The translations under genes and the position numbers were made by a program. From Pedobacter aquatilis (lineage in GTDB: Bacteria; Bacteroidota; Bacteroidia; Sphingobacteriales; Sphingobacteriaceae), in the NCBI RefSeq assembly GCF_030409415.1, contig NZ_JAUFPW010000026.1, positions 41,125-105,124 on the forward strand: 64,000 nt of DNA. Reading direction: 5' to 3'. The notes beneath the pieces were generated by a model that made no database searches, was not told where the DNA came from, and saw only the letters and a list, made by a program, of their open reading frames with translations. Shown piece after piece: positions 26,300 through 35,003 of this stretch. The number at the start of each line of letters is the position of its first letter. Position 1 is the stretch's first letter.

Positions 26300-28198
26300 T
26301 TACTTCAAATTCTTCGAAGCTTCAATAATTTCCTCCACAACAGCTGGATCTAAAAGTGTAGAAGTATCACCCAAATTCGAAGTATCGCCTTCGGCTATTT
26401 TACGTAAAATACGACGCATGATTTTACCAGAGCGTGTTTTAGGTAAACCTGAAACAAATAATATTTTATCTGGTTTGGCTATTGCGCCAATAACTCTTGT
26501 CACAGTTTGCAAAATATCTTTCTTGGTTAATTCTGCTTCACCATGCATTTCAGGATTAATAACAAAAGCATAAATCCCCTGCCCTTTTACATCATGCGGA
26601 TAACCAACAACCGCACTTTCTACAACACCAGCATGCATGTTAATTGCATTTTCTACCTCTGCAGTACCAATTCTATGTCCGGAAACGTTTAAAACATCAT
26701 CTACTCGACCGGTAATTCTATAATAACCATCCTTATCACGCAAACAGCCATCACCAGTAAAATAAAGATTTTCGTAGGTAGAGAAATAAGTTTGTTTACA
26801 GCGTTCGTGGTCGCCATAAGTAGTTCTAAGCATGCCTGGCCAAGGGAATTTTATGCAAAGGTTTCCACTTACATCATTACCTTCAATTTCCTTTCCGTTT
26901 TCATCAACCAAAATTGGTTGAATCCCCGGTAATGGCAAAGTTGCATAACTAGGTTTTGTTGGTGTAACTGTAGCAATTGGCGAAATCATAATTCCACCGG
27001 TTTCTGTTTGCCACCAGGTATCAACAATTGGTGCTTTGCTTTTGCCTATTTTTTCATCAAACCAATGCCATGCTTCCTCATTAATTGGCTCACCAACAGA
27101 ACCTAAAACTCTAATCGAACTTAAGTCTTTCCCATTTAATGGGTCATCACCAAAACTCATTAGAGAACGAATAGCTGTTGGAGCTGTATAAAGTGTATTC
27201 ACTTTGTGTTTTTCTACAATATCCCAAAAACGAGAAGGACTTGGATAAGTTGGAATACCCTCGAACAGAACCGAAGTTGCCCCTTGAGAAAGCGGACCAT
27301 AAACGATGTATGAGTGACCAGTAATCCAACCAATATCTGCGGTACAGAAATAGACTTCATCAGGCTGATAATTAAACACGTTTGTAAATGTGTAACCCGC
27401 ATAAACCATATAGCCACCGCAAGTATGCACAACGCCTTTAGGCTTGCCAGTTGAGCCCGAGGTATACAAAATGAATAGCATATCCTCTGCATCCATTTCT
27501 TCGGCTTCACAAACATCGTTTACGTGTTTTACTTCATCTTCCCACCAAACATCTCTTCCTTTCAACATCGAAACCGGTGTACGAACATGTGTTAAAACAA
27601 TACATTTTTCAACAGTAGGGCAACCAATTAAGGCATCATCAATCACATCTTTAAGTGGAATTTGTTTATTTCCACGATAAGCACCATCGGCAGTAATAAC
27701 CAGTTTACATTGCGAATCGTTAATTCTATCGGCAATAGATTTTGCAGAAAAACCACCAAAAATTACAGAGTGCACCGCCCCAATTCTGGCACAAGCTAAA
27801 ACTGCAATGGCCAGTTCTGGAACCATTGGCATGTAAATGCAAATACGATCACCTTTTTTAGCCCCGTTTCTCTTTAAAACATTTGCAAAACGGCAAACGC
27901 GTTCGTGCAACATTTTATAAGTATAGGTTACAGATTCTTCCTCTGGATTATTCGGCTCCCAGATAATGGCAGGTTTATCGCCGTTTGTAGCTAAATGCCT
28001 GTCTAAACAATTTTCAGTTATATTTAATTTTGCGCCTTCAAACCATTTAATGTTTGGTTCTTCGAAATTCCAGGACAGCACTTTAAACCAAGGTTTCCGC
28101 CATTGAAAGTTTTGTGCAACTTCTCCCCAAAATTGTTCGGGGTTTTCTACGCTCTTCTTATAATCTTCTTCGTATTGTTTAAAGGATGTAATTTGCAT
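26300..28198 (-). CDS. acs: Acetyl-CoA synthetase (acetate-CoA ligase, AMP-forming)
   Basis: 632 residues, near the standard 650. It activates acetate with ATP to acetyl-AMP and then acetyl-CoA in the cytoplasm, feeding acetate to the citrate and glyoxylate cycles. Adenylate-forming motifs: A3 ILYTSGSTGKPKGVVH near residue 245, A5 region DTWWQTETGGIMISP near 400, YFTGDGCLRDKDGYYRITGRVDDVLNVSGHR near 500, and the A10 motif LPKTRSGKIMRR with catalytic Lys592, the lysine whose acetylation controls the family. The N-terminus (FKQYEEDYKKSVENPEQFW) is typical Acs rather than propionyl- or acetoacetyl-specific homologues. It is a single-gene unit reading away from rpmB. Confidence 0.96.
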   Translation of the reverse strand: MQITSFKQYEEDYKKSVENPEQFWGEVAQNFQWRKPWFKVLSWNFEEPNIKWFEGAKLNITENCLDRHLATNGDKPAIIWEPNNPEEESVTYTYKMLHERVCRFANVLKRNGAKKGDRICIYMPMVPELAIAVLACARIGAVHSVIFGGFSAKSIADRINDSQCKLVITADGAYRGNKQIPLKDVIDDALIGCPTVEKCIVLTHVRTPVSMLKGRDVWWEDEVKHVNDVCEAEEMDAEDMLFILYTSGSTGKPKGVVHTCGGYMVYAGYTFTNVFNYQPDEVYFCTADIGWITGHSYIVYGPLSQGATSVLFEGIPTYPSPSRFWDIVEKHKVNTLYTAPTAIRSLMSFGDDPLNGKDLSSIRVLGSVGEPINEEAWHWFDEKIGKSKAPIVDTWWQTETGGIMISPIATVTPTKPSYATLPLPGIQPILVDENGKEIEGNDVSGNLCIKFPWPGMLRTTYGDHERCKQTYFSTYENLYFTGDGCLRDKDGYYRITGRVDDVLNVSGHRIGTAEVENAINMHAGVVESAVVGYPHDVKGQGIYAFVINPEMHGEAELTKKDILQTVTRVIGAIAKPDKILFVSGLPKTRSGKIMRRILRKIAEGDTSNLGDTSTLLDPAVVEEIIEASKNLK

Positions 28199-28410
28199 TG
28201 CTCGTTTATATCTTTGTTAGTATCGGCTAATTTAATGAAATAATAGTAACGATAAATGTTGAAATCGTATCAAAATGAATATGGCAAGCGGAAATAAAAA
28301 ATATATGAAAAATTTTAGCCACGCTCTTGCTGTTTACAATTATTATTCAGATATTTGCACACTCTTAAAAAAATTAAGCGGACGATATTTAACAACTATA
28401 TTTACAAGTC

Positions 28411-28644
28411 ATGTCAAGAGTTTGTGATTTAACAGGAAAAAAGGCAATGGTAGGTAATAACGTTTCACACTCAAACGTTAAAACTAAACGCAAATTTTAT
28501 CCTAATTTGAAACTTCAGAAATTTTATATCCCTGAAGAAGACCGTTGGATTACGTTGAAAGTTTCTACTTCAGCGATTAAAACCATCAATAAAGTGGGTA
28601 TCAACGAGGCGATTAATCGTTTCGTTAAAAAAGGATTTTTGTAA
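28411..28644 (+). CDS. rpmB: 50S ribosomal protein L28
   Basis: 77 residues. The bL28 N-terminus ([33 protein letters not shown]) and the [19 protein letters not shown] segment identify it. It is a component of the large subunit near the exit-tRNA region. First gene of a ribosomal cluster rpmB-rpmG-DUF4295, followed by ftsY, an arrangement common in Bacteroidota. The gap to rpmG is 44 bp, so they are probably co-transcribed. Confidence 0.97.
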   Translation: MSRVCDLTGKKAMVGNNVSHSNVKTKRKFYPNLKLQKFYIPEEDRWITLKVSTSAIKTINKVGINEAINRFVKKGFL

Positions 28645-28688
28645 AAAACATTAACTGTTGAGATTAACAGTTTACAATTTATATTAAA

Positions 28689-28871
28689 ATGGCAAAAAAA
28701 GGTAACAGAGTTCAGGTTATTTTAGAATGTACTGAGCATAAAGAAAGTGGCATGCCAGGTATGTCTAGATATATTTCTACAAAGAACCGTAAAAACACTA
28801 CTGAGCGTTTAGAATTGAAAAAATTCAACCCAGTATTGAGAAAAGTAACCGTACACAAAGAGATAAAATAA
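28689..28871 (+). CDS. rpmG: 50S ribosomal protein L33
   Basis: 60 residues. bL33 signature: [11 protein letters not shown] at the start, [20 protein letters not shown] in the middle and a basic C-terminus (KVTVHKEIK). Only one of the four zinc-binding cysteines of the C+ form is retained (ECTEH), and no CxxC is visible, so this is the zinc-independent C- type. It lies between rpmB and the DUF4295 gene. Confidence 0.97.
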   Translation: MAKKGNRVQVILECTEHKESGMPGMSRYISTKNRKNTTERLELKKFNPVLRKVTVHKEIK

Positions 28872-28952
28872 TTGATAATTAGATTGATTTAATGGCTGAT
28901 TAAATTCACTCATTCTAACATTCTCCAATTCAATCATTAAAATTATAAGAAC

Positions 28953-29108
28953 ATGGCAAAGAAAGTAGTTGCAACCCTTAAAACAGGTACAGGTAAAGAA
29001 TATTCGAAAGTGATTACAATGGTTAAATCACCAAAAACTGGTGCTTACTCATTCAAAGAACTTATCGTACACAACGACCACGTAAAAGATGCTATTGCAT
29101 CTAAATAA
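28953..29108 (+). CDS. DUF4295 small ribosome-associated protein
   Basis: 51 residues: MAKKVVATLKTGTGKEYSKV, then ITMVKSPKTGAYSFKELIV and HNDHVKDAIASK. It is too short for many gene callers, but frame, ATG context (AAGAACATGGC) and position are convincing: it directly follows rpmG and precedes ftsY, as in most Bacteroidota genomes. The protein is small and basic. From memory, a Bacteroidota-specific large-subunit protein called bL38 was described in Flavobacterium ribosome structures and corresponds to this family; that link should be checked. The transcript appears to end at the hairpin at 29141-29177. Confidence 0.9.
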   Translation: MAKKVVATLKTGTGKEYSKVITMVKSPKTGAYSFKELIVHNDHVKDAIASK

Positions 29109-29140
29109 GGTTAATATTTTTTAATATTGATAAAAATATT

Positions 29141-29177
29141 AAAGGCCGTTCCGTTTTAACCGGAAGGGCTTTTTTTG
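29141..29177 (+). terminator. Intrinsic terminator after the ribosomal protein cluster
   Basis: AAAGGCCGTTCCG and CCGGAAGGGCTTT form an imperfect stem (two mismatches or bulges) followed by a T-tract. It lies 17 bp before ftsY and probably only partly separates it from the ribosomal genes. Confidence 0.65.
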
Positions 29178-29194
29178 TTATATAAAATTTTAAT

Positions 29195-30157
29195 ATGGGT
29201 TTATTCGATTTTTTCAAAAAGAAAGAAACTGCACCTGAAGCTCAGGAAGCTTTAGACAAAGGTTTAGAAAAAACTAAAGATGGTTTTTTTAATAAAATAA
29301 CTAAGGCTGTTGCAGGTAAATCTTCTGTTGATGATGAAGTACTCGATAATTTGGAGGAAGTTCTGGTAACTTCTGATGTTGGCGTAAAAACCACATTAAA
29401 AATTATTGGTAGAATTGAAGAACGCGTAGCCCGCGATAAATACCTTTCTACTTCCGAATTAAACTTTTTGCTTCGTGATGAAATTCAATTATTGTTATCT
29501 GAAAATAACAGCAATGATTTTCGTCAGTTTGAATACGGCGACCATAAACCATATGTGATTATGGTTGTGGGTGTAAATGGCGTTGGCAAAACGACAACGA
29601 TTGGCAAGCTTGCCCACAAATTAAAAGAAGCAAATTTAAAGGTTGTTTTAGGGGCCGCTGATACATTTCGTGCCGCTGCTGTAGACCAAATTAAACTTTG
29701 GGGCGAAAGAGTTGGCGTGCGTGTTGTTGCGCAGGCAATGGGTTCTGATCCAGCCTCTGTAGCTTTCGATACTTTACAATCGGCTGTAGCCAATAACGAA
29801 GATGTGGTAATTATTGATACCGCCGGTCGTTTACATAATAAAATTGGTTTGATGAACGAGCTTGGTAAAATTAAGCAGGTTATGCAAAAAGTTGTACCAA
29901 ATGCGCCGCATGAAATTTTATTGGTTCTGGATGCTTCAACCGGGCAAAATGCTTTTGAACAATGCAAGCAATTTACTGAAGCTACTGATGTAAATGCCTT
30001 GGCCATAACAAAATTAGATGGTACAGCTAAAGGCGGCGTCGTAATCGGTATTTCAGACCAGTTTAAAATTCCGGTAAAATATATTGGTGTTGGCGAGAAA
30101 ATAGGCGATTTACAGCTTTTTGATAAGAAGGAATTTGTAAATAGTTTGTTTAAGTAA
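29195..30157 (+). CDS. ftsY: Signal recognition particle receptor FtsY
   Basis: 320 residues, a short FtsY lacking the long acidic A domain of enterobacteria. An N domain helical bundle (about 20-100) is followed by the G domain: G1 GVNGVGKTTTIGKLA near 130, AADTFRAAAVDQIKLWGER (insertion-box region), G3 VIIDTAGRLHN, G4 TKLDGTAKGG and the closing GVGEKIGDLQLFD. FtsY docks SRP-ribosome complexes at the membrane and hydrolyses GTP together with Ffh. The ATG at 29195 is the first in frame and gives the expected membrane-binding start MGLFDFFKKKE. It sits between the ribosomal cluster and rimO. Confidence 0.97.
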   Translation: MGLFDFFKKKETAPEAQEALDKGLEKTKDGFFNKITKAVAGKSSVDDEVLDNLEEVLVTSDVGVKTTLKIIGRIEERVARDKYLSTSELNFLLRDEIQLLLSENNSNDFRQFEYGDHKPYVIMVVGVNGVGKTTTIGKLAHKLKEANLKVVLGAADTFRAAAVDQIKLWGERVGVRVVAQAMGSDPASVAFDTLQSAVANNEDVVIIDTAGRLHNKIGLMNELGKIKQVMQKVVPNAPHEILLVLDASTGQNAFEQCKQFTEATDVNALAITKLDGTAKGGVVIGISDQFKIPVKYIGVGEKIGDLQLFDKKEFVNSLFK

Positions 30158-30166
30158 TAACACGGT

Positions 30167-30232
30167 CGTCATTGCGAGGCACGAAGCAATCTTTTAGTTT
30201 TTTATGAGATTGCTTCGTGCCTCGCAATGACG
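30167..30232. repeat. Perfect REP doublet hairpin between ftsY and rimO
   Basis: Left arm 30167-30192 and right arm 30207-30232 are exact inverse complements over 26 bp, around a 14-nt loop. The arm begins CGTCATTGCGAGGCACGAAG and continues CAATCT. This is a REP-type palindrome (the GTCATTGCGAGG..CGAAGCAATCT class) in doublet form. A single related arm lies at 42879-42915. As RNA it would form a very stable hairpin that could protect or terminate the ftsY message. Confidence 0.9.
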
Positions 30233-30272
30233 TGGTGTAAAAAAGCATTATAGTATAGATTAAGTGTAAAAG

Positions 30273-31601
30273 ATGAATACCAAAACAATAAAAAAATCAC
30301 CTATTAAACAGCCTAAAATCAATGTGATTACATTAGGTTGCTCTAAAAATATTTACGATTCTGAAGTATTGATGGGCCAGTTGCGTGGCAATAACCTAAA
30401 CGTTATGCACGAATCTGATAAGATGGGCAAAGATGATATTGTAGTAATCAATACCTGCGGTTTTATTGATAATGCAAAGCAAGAGTCTATTGATACAATT
30501 TTGCAGTTCAGCGAACTTAAAGAAGCTGGTAAAATTAGCAAGGTGGTTGTTACCGGTTGCCTATCCGAGCGCTACAAGCCAGAATTAGAATCAGAAATTA
30601 CTAACGTTGATGCTTTTTTTGGTACTAACGATTTACAAAACATCTTACACGAACTTGGTGCAAACTACAAGCATGAATTAATCGGCGAACGTTTACTAAC
30701 TACACCATCGCACTTTGCATATTTTAAAATTGCCGAAGGTTGTAACCGCCCGTGTTCATTTTGTGCTATTCCGCTGATGCGTGGAAAACACATGAGCAAG
30801 CCAATGGAAGAATTGGTTAACGAAGCTAAGATTTTAGCAAAAAACGGTACTAAAGAACTTATTCTTATCGCTCAGGATTTAACTTACTACGGTTTAGATT
30901 TATACGGCGTTCGCAAATTGGACGAGTTGATGCGCCGACTATCTGATGTTCCGGGTATTGAATGGATTCGTCTACAATATGCTTATCCTTCAGGTTTTCC
31001 AATGGAGATTTTAGATGCCATGAATGAGCGTGAAAACATCTGTAAATATCTGGATATGCCTTTACAACACATTACAGATAACATGCTAAAATCGATGCGT
31101 AGAGGAACCACAAAACAAAAAACGATCGATTTAGTAAACCAAATTAGAGATAAAGTGCCGAATATCGCCATGCGTACAACACTCATTTGTGGTTACCCGG
31201 GCGAAACACAGCAAGATTTTGAAGAAATGGCCGCTTGGGTTGAAGAAACTAAATTTGATCGTTTAGGCTGCTTTACCTATTCCCATGAAGAAAAAACACA
31301 TGCACACACTTTAGTTGACGATGTACCTGAAGAAGTTAAGCAACAACGCGTTGATGAAATTATGGAAATTCAGCAAGGCATTTCATTTGATATTAACCAG
31401 GAAAAAGTTGGTAAAACCTTTAAAGTTTTAGTTGATAAAAAAGAAGGCGATTTCTTTGTAGGCAGAACAGAATTTGATTCGCCTGAGGTTGATAATGAAG
31501 TTTTAATTGATGCAAGCACAGGTTATGCCGCAAACGGAAGTTTTGTTAACGTGAATATAGATAGAGCAGAAGATTTCGATTTATACGGAACGATTGTTTA
31601 A
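30273..31601 (+). CDS. rimO: Ribosomal protein S12 methylthiotransferase RimO
   Basis: 442 residues. Three regions: UPF0004 domain with cluster cysteines (VITLGCSKNIYDSEVLMGQL, INTCGFIDNAKQES, VTGCLSERY), radical-SAM domain with C157-C161-C164 in EGCNRPCSFCAIPLMRGKH, and C-terminal TRAM domain (GKTFKVLVDKKEGDFFVGRTEFDSPEVDNEVLI). RimO inserts a methylthio group on the conserved aspartate of ribosomal protein S12. The GCSKNIYDSE signature and IPLMRGKH distinguish it from the tRNA enzyme MiaB. It is followed by a strong terminator. Confidence 0.96.
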   Translation: MNTKTIKKSPIKQPKINVITLGCSKNIYDSEVLMGQLRGNNLNVMHESDKMGKDDIVVINTCGFIDNAKQESIDTILQFSELKEAGKISKVVVTGCLSERYKPELESEITNVDAFFGTNDLQNILHELGANYKHELIGERLLTTPSHFAYFKIAEGCNRPCSFCAIPLMRGKHMSKPMEELVNEAKILAKNGTKELILIAQDLTYYGLDLYGVRKLDELMRRLSDVPGIEWIRLQYAYPSGFPMEILDAMNERENICKYLDMPLQHITDNMLKSMRRGTTKQKTIDLVNQIRDKVPNIAMRTTLICGYPGETQQDFEEMAAWVEETKFDRLGCFTYSHEEKTHAHTLVDDVPEEVKQQRVDEIMEIQQGISFDINQEKVGKTFKVLVDKKEGDFFVGRTEFDSPEVDNEVLIDASTGYAANGSFVNVNIDRAEDFDLYGTIV

Positions 31602-31626
31602 TAATATTTACGCAATTATTTTGTAC

Positions 31627-31657
31627 AAAAAAGCAGCTTAATGTAAGCTGCTTTTTT
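31627..31657. terminator. Bidirectional intrinsic terminator after rimO
   Basis: AAAAAAGCAGCTTA and TAAGCTGCTTTTTT form a perfect 14-bp stem with a 3-nt loop. It lies between the convergent rimO and the small exported-protein gene and can serve both. Confidence 0.92.
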
Positions 31658-31675
31658 GTTATAATGCTAATCCAA

Positions 31676-32017
31676 TTAATTTTTTGGCTCTGGCCTGTTT
31701 TTAATCTGACTAGCTTTTAACCATATTTTAGCGCCTTTTGCATTGACGTAATACTTTTCATTTTTTGAGTTAATGTAAACGTTTGATCCATCTGGTGCCA
31801 TTTTGCCTTTCCAGGTTTTATCAGCCACTTTGGCCTCTCCTTTTACCGCAACCTCAGCAGTTTTATTGCCTACTGATTTAGCACCTTTCCCGATTGCTTT
31901 ACCGGTTTGATCTAATGCTTTACCAACATCGGTTTTCTTTTCTTGAGCCTGAACACTAAGTGATAAACCTCCAAATAATGCGAGTGTTAATAGTCCTATT
32001 GCAAATTTCTTTTTCAT
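31676..32017 (-). CDS. Small exported protein of unknown function
   Basis: 113 residues from the ATG at 32017 (MKKKFAIGLL); the frame extends ten codons further to 32047 but this start gives a normal signal peptide (LLTLALFGGLSLSVQAQ). The mature protein is Lys/Ala-rich with a low-complexity helical stretch (GKALDQTGKAIGKGAKSVGN) and ends in a more ordered segment: GSNVYINSKNEKYYVNAKG and AKIWLKASQIKNR. The last part resembles short tandem motifs seen in small Bacteroidota periplasmic proteins (K-YYVN-G), but I cannot name a family. It is monocistronic, convergent with rimO. Confidence 0.78.
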   Translation of the reverse strand: MKKKFAIGLLTLALFGGLSLSVQAQEKKTDVGKALDQTGKAIGKGAKSVGNKTAEVAVKGEAKVADKTWKGKMAPDGSNVYINSKNEKYYVNAKGAKIWLKASQIKNRPEPKN

Positions 32018-32349
32018 AACGATTGATTTTATTTCCACTAATAACATTTGCTTTGGGCTTTTGTTTGGAATAGCAGCACCGCCAATTGTTAAATAAACCT
32101 AATTGAAGCGCTATCCTATTTTGTTGTACAATCTTTCAATTTGGAGGCCATTCATTGCAAAATAGATATTAGCGTAAAGTAGGACTATCGGAACCGATAT
32201 GCAGAGCAATTGCTTTACAAATTTTTGAAGCGCAAAACCAGCAACTATTTTTAAAGGAAATTCCCGTGCTACGCTATATCCTTTCGCTACGCTGCAGGGA
32301 TGCCGCTTTGCCCGGGGCTAAAAACAAAGTTATTGCAAGCAATTTTGCG
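32018..32349. other. Gene-free gap with a degenerate repeat remnant
   Basis: No gene is supported. Positions about 32265-32330 contain GTGCTACGCTATATCC, GGATGCCGC and GGGGCTAAAAACAAAG, which recall in order the three conserved words of the repeats at 8101-8180 and 51302-51364. The match is weak and may be a decayed copy. The rest shows nothing recognisable. Confidence 0.35.
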
Positions 32350-33348
32350 CTAATTCAACTTCTCTGCTAAAAGTTTCATTTCTATAGAAGGCGATCGGTT
32401 CTCGTATAAAATGTTATGTACAGCCTTGCAGATTGGCATTTCTACGCCATAATCTTTGTTTTTTATGTGCATACATTTTGCGGCGTAATATCCTTCTGCA
32501 ATCATATTCATTTCCAGTTGCGCAGATTTTACGGTATAACCCTTGCCTACCATATTGCCGAAAGTTCGGTTTCTGCTAAATTGAGAATAGGCAGTAACCA
32601 GTAGATCGCCCAAATAGGCCGACTCTTTAATGTCGCGGTTTATTGGGTGTACCGCATCTACAAACCGTTTAATTTCGCGAATGGCATTGCTTATTAATAC
32701 CGCCTGGAAGTTATCGCCGTAGCCAATTCCATGACAAATTCCGCTTGCTACGGCATAAATATTTTTTAAAACAGCTGCATATTCTGTTCCGAAAATATCA
32801 TCAGAAACATTAGTTTTGATGTACCGTGTATTCAAGAACGAAGCAAATGTTAAAGCATTTTCAATGTTGGTGCAGGCAATAGTTAGGTAAGAAAGCTTTT
32901 CAAAAGCAACTTCTTCTGCATGGCAAGGACCGCTCACCACCAAGATGTCATCGTAAGAAACATCGTATTTTTGGTGCAAAAACTCTCCAATAATCAGGTT
33001 ATCTTCTGGCACAATGCCTTTTATGGCCGAAACAATTTTTTTACCCTTTAAATCTGCTGGACTTACATTTGCTAACGATTCTTTTAAAAACGCGGCGGGT
33101 ACGTTTAAAACAATAAAATCGGCAGTGCTGATGATGCAATTAATATCAGAGGAAATATTGTTGGCAGGGAGTTTAATTTCTACAGAACTTATGTAATGCG
33201 GGTTGTGTTTAAATTTTTTAATATGTTCAATAGCATCGTTATTACGCATCCACCAAAAAATTTCTTTTTCGGTTAAATTATCAGAAAGCATTTTTACAAT
33301 GGCAGTAGCCCAGCTCCCACCCCCTATCATAGCTATTTTTGGTAACAT
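32350..33348 (-). CDS. gpsA: Glycerol-3-phosphate dehydrogenase [NAD(P)+]
   Basis: 332 residues from the ATG at 33348; one more upstream codon would be TTG. The NAD(P)-binding motif is at the start (KIAMIGGGSWATAIVKML, where the usual G-T-A reads A-T-A). Further marks: IVSAIKGIVPEDNLIIGEF, VSGPCHAEEVAFEK, EYAAVLKNIYAVASGICHGIGYGDNFQA with the catalytic Lys in AAVLKN, and the SRNRTFG segment. GpsA makes sn-glycerol-3-phosphate for phospholipid synthesis in the cytoplasm. Its usual partner plsX or plsY is not adjacent. A repeat-like gap of about 200 bp separates it from the hlyD-type gene upstream. Confidence 0.95.
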   Translation of the reverse strand: MLPKIAMIGGGSWATAIVKMLSDNLTEKEIFWWMRNNDAIEHIKKFKHNPHYISSVEIKLPANNISSDINCIISTADFIVLNVPAAFLKESLANVSPADLKGKKIVSAIKGIVPEDNLIIGEFLHQKYDVSYDDILVVSGPCHAEEVAFEKLSYLTIACTNIENALTFASFLNTRYIKTNVSDDIFGTEYAAVLKNIYAVASGICHGIGYGDNFQAVLISNAIREIKRFVDAVHPINRDIKESAYLGDLLVTAYSQFSRNRTFGNMVGKGYTVKSAQLEMNMIAEGYYAAKCMHIKNKDYGVEMPICKAVHNILYENRSPSIEMKLLAEKLN

Positions 33349-33375
33349 CAATATATAAAAAAAGGTTAAAGGTAA

Positions 33376-33430
33376 AAGGTGTAAGGTTTAAGCCTAAACG
33401 CAAACGCTTTAAACCTAAATCTTACACCTT
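33376..33430. repeat. Inverted repeat in the gpsA-hlyD gap
   Basis: AAGGTGTAAG (33376-33385) pairs with CTTACACCTT (33421-33430), and inside it GTTTAAGC pairs with GCTTTAAAC (33406-33414). A second pair, GGCGTAA (33481-33487) and TTACGCC (33517-33523), lies beside it. The purine-rich AAGGTTTAAG words resemble the AACTTTTAACTTTAAAC words of the array at 59724-60420. Function unknown; it could fold as a terminator for the tolC-hlyD transcript. Confidence 0.5.
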
Positions 33431-33545
33431 AAAGCTGCAAGTTACTATTAATGGCAAATATTAAGGCAAAAAAAATAAAAGGCGTAAAGTGTAGGCACAA
33501 ATATGTAACCTAAACCTTACGCCTTAAACCTTTTAGCTTAAAAAA

Positions 33546-34886
33546 CTACTTCTTACCGTCTTTGCTAAATAATTGGTCTTTTGATGTTTTTTCTACAACC
33601 ATACCGTCTTTTAACTTGCCTTGGATAGCAGAATAAGGGCCAGTTACAACTTCCTGGCCATTTTTTACACCGGTTTTAACAATTATAAATTGGTCGTTCT
33701 GAATACCTGTTGTTACTTCGGTTTGTTTAACTTTTTTGCTTGTCGCATCGTAAACATAAACGAATTGTTTTACAGTTTTATCTGATAACTTAGATTTCTG
33801 CTTATCGCTGTTTTCCTGGTTATTTGATTCTCCGTTATCGCCAGATTTATTTTTACTATCGGTAAATACTGCTTGTATTGGCACTGATAAGCCTTTTAAT
33901 GATTCGCTTTCTATATCTACAGTTGCAGACATACCCGGACGGAAAATTGATTGTTGCTTACCAGATAATTCTTCAGTTATTCGAATTTTCACAGAGAAGT
34001 TAGTAACCTGATCTACAGAAGTAGAAGTTGTTGTTCCAACTGCTGTAGAAGAACTTGCAATTTCGGTAACCTCACCTCTAAATTTTTTATCAGAAAATGC
34101 ATCAACTTCTATCGAAGCTTTATCTCCAACTTTAACACGGGTAATATCGTTTTCGTTTACATCAACATTTACTTCCATTGATGATAAGTTAGAAATACGC
34201 ATAATCTCCGTACCAGCCATTTGCGAAGTACCTAAAATACGGTCGCCTAACTCTATTGAAAGTTTAGAAACTACACCATCAACAGGTGCATAAATAGTAG
34301 TTTTAGCAAGGTTTGCACCTGCTTCTTTTACATTTGCACCAGTTTGGTCTAAGGTAAATTTAGCACCAACAACATTTTCTTTAGCGCTTGCTAAATTTGC
34401 TTTTGCTGTTAAATACGCTGCCTTTGCCGCATCAAACTCCGAAACAGAAATCACCTTTTTATTAAACAATTCTACATTACGTTTATAGGTAGCTTCTGAA
34501 TTTACAAAGTTTGCCTGGTTTTGGATAAGTTGTTGTTGTGCTGCTGCAACACTCGCTTTTTGAGCGTTAAATGATGCAACGGTTCTTTCATAACCTGATT
34601 GTAAAACATCTGGTCTAACCTTACAAAGTAATTGTCCGGCTTTAACAATATCACCCTCCTTAACCTTTAGCTCAACAACCTCACCCGAAACTTCAGAGCT
34701 TAGTTTTACTTCGGTTTCCGGCTGAATTTTACCACTTGCTGTTACAGTTTCGACAACTGTTCTTTCTGAAGCTTTTTCGGTCGTTATTTTTTCAGTTTTA
34801 TTGCCACCAATAACGCCAGCAAGCCTTAATCCTACTAAAACAGCAAGGATAACGCCAATGGTAATTAGAATGTGTTTAAGTTTCAT
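33546..34886 (-). CDS. HlyD-family periplasmic adaptor (membrane fusion protein)
   Basis: 446 residues. N-terminal transmembrane anchor (ILITIGVILAVLVGLRLAGVI, about 6-27); biotinyl-lipoyl half-motif GEVVELKVKEGDIVKAGQLLCKV (about 65-92); a long helical hairpin (about 95-190, rich in Ala/Gln/Lys) that contacts the outer-membrane channel; second lipoyl half (TIYAPVDGVVSKLSIELGDRI); beta-barrel and membrane-proximal domains. The FRPGMSATVDIE segment is typical of MacA-like adaptors. It lies just downstream of a TolC-type gene in the same direction. No ABC or RND pump gene follows in the window, so the transported substrate and pump partner are unknown. Confidence 0.92.
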   Translation of the reverse strand: MKLKHILITIGVILAVLVGLRLAGVIGGNKTEKITTEKASERTVVETVTASGKIQPETEVKLSSEVSGEVVELKVKEGDIVKAGQLLCKVRPDVLQSGYERTVASFNAQKASVAAAQQQLIQNQANFVNSEATYKRNVELFNKKVISVSEFDAAKAAYLTAKANLASAKENVVGAKFTLDQTGANVKEAGANLAKTTIYAPVDGVVSKLSIELGDRILGTSQMAGTEIMRISNLSSMEVNVDVNENDITRVKVGDKASIEVDAFSDKKFRGEVTEIASSSTAVGTTTSTSVDQVTNFSVKIRITEELSGKQQSIFRPGMSATVDIESESLKGLSVPIQAVFTDSKNKSGDNGESNNQENSDKQKSKLSDKTVKQFVYVYDATSKKVKQTEVTTGIQNDQFIIVKTGVKNGQEVVTGPYSAIQGKLKDGMVVEKTSKDQLFSKDGKK

Positions 34887-35003
34887 AATAATTTATTGTA
34901 TTTCGTTTGTTTGTATTAAAGTTGTAATGTTGCAAAGTTGAAAGGTTTGGCTTTATGCTTAGTCTTTCTGCTTTAAGCTTTCAAATTTTTGCTTTCAGCT
35001 TAA

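Noticed and set aside
29524..30006. 160-codon open frame antisense to ftsY
   Set aside because: Shadow frame; the sense strand encodes all FtsY GTPase motifs.
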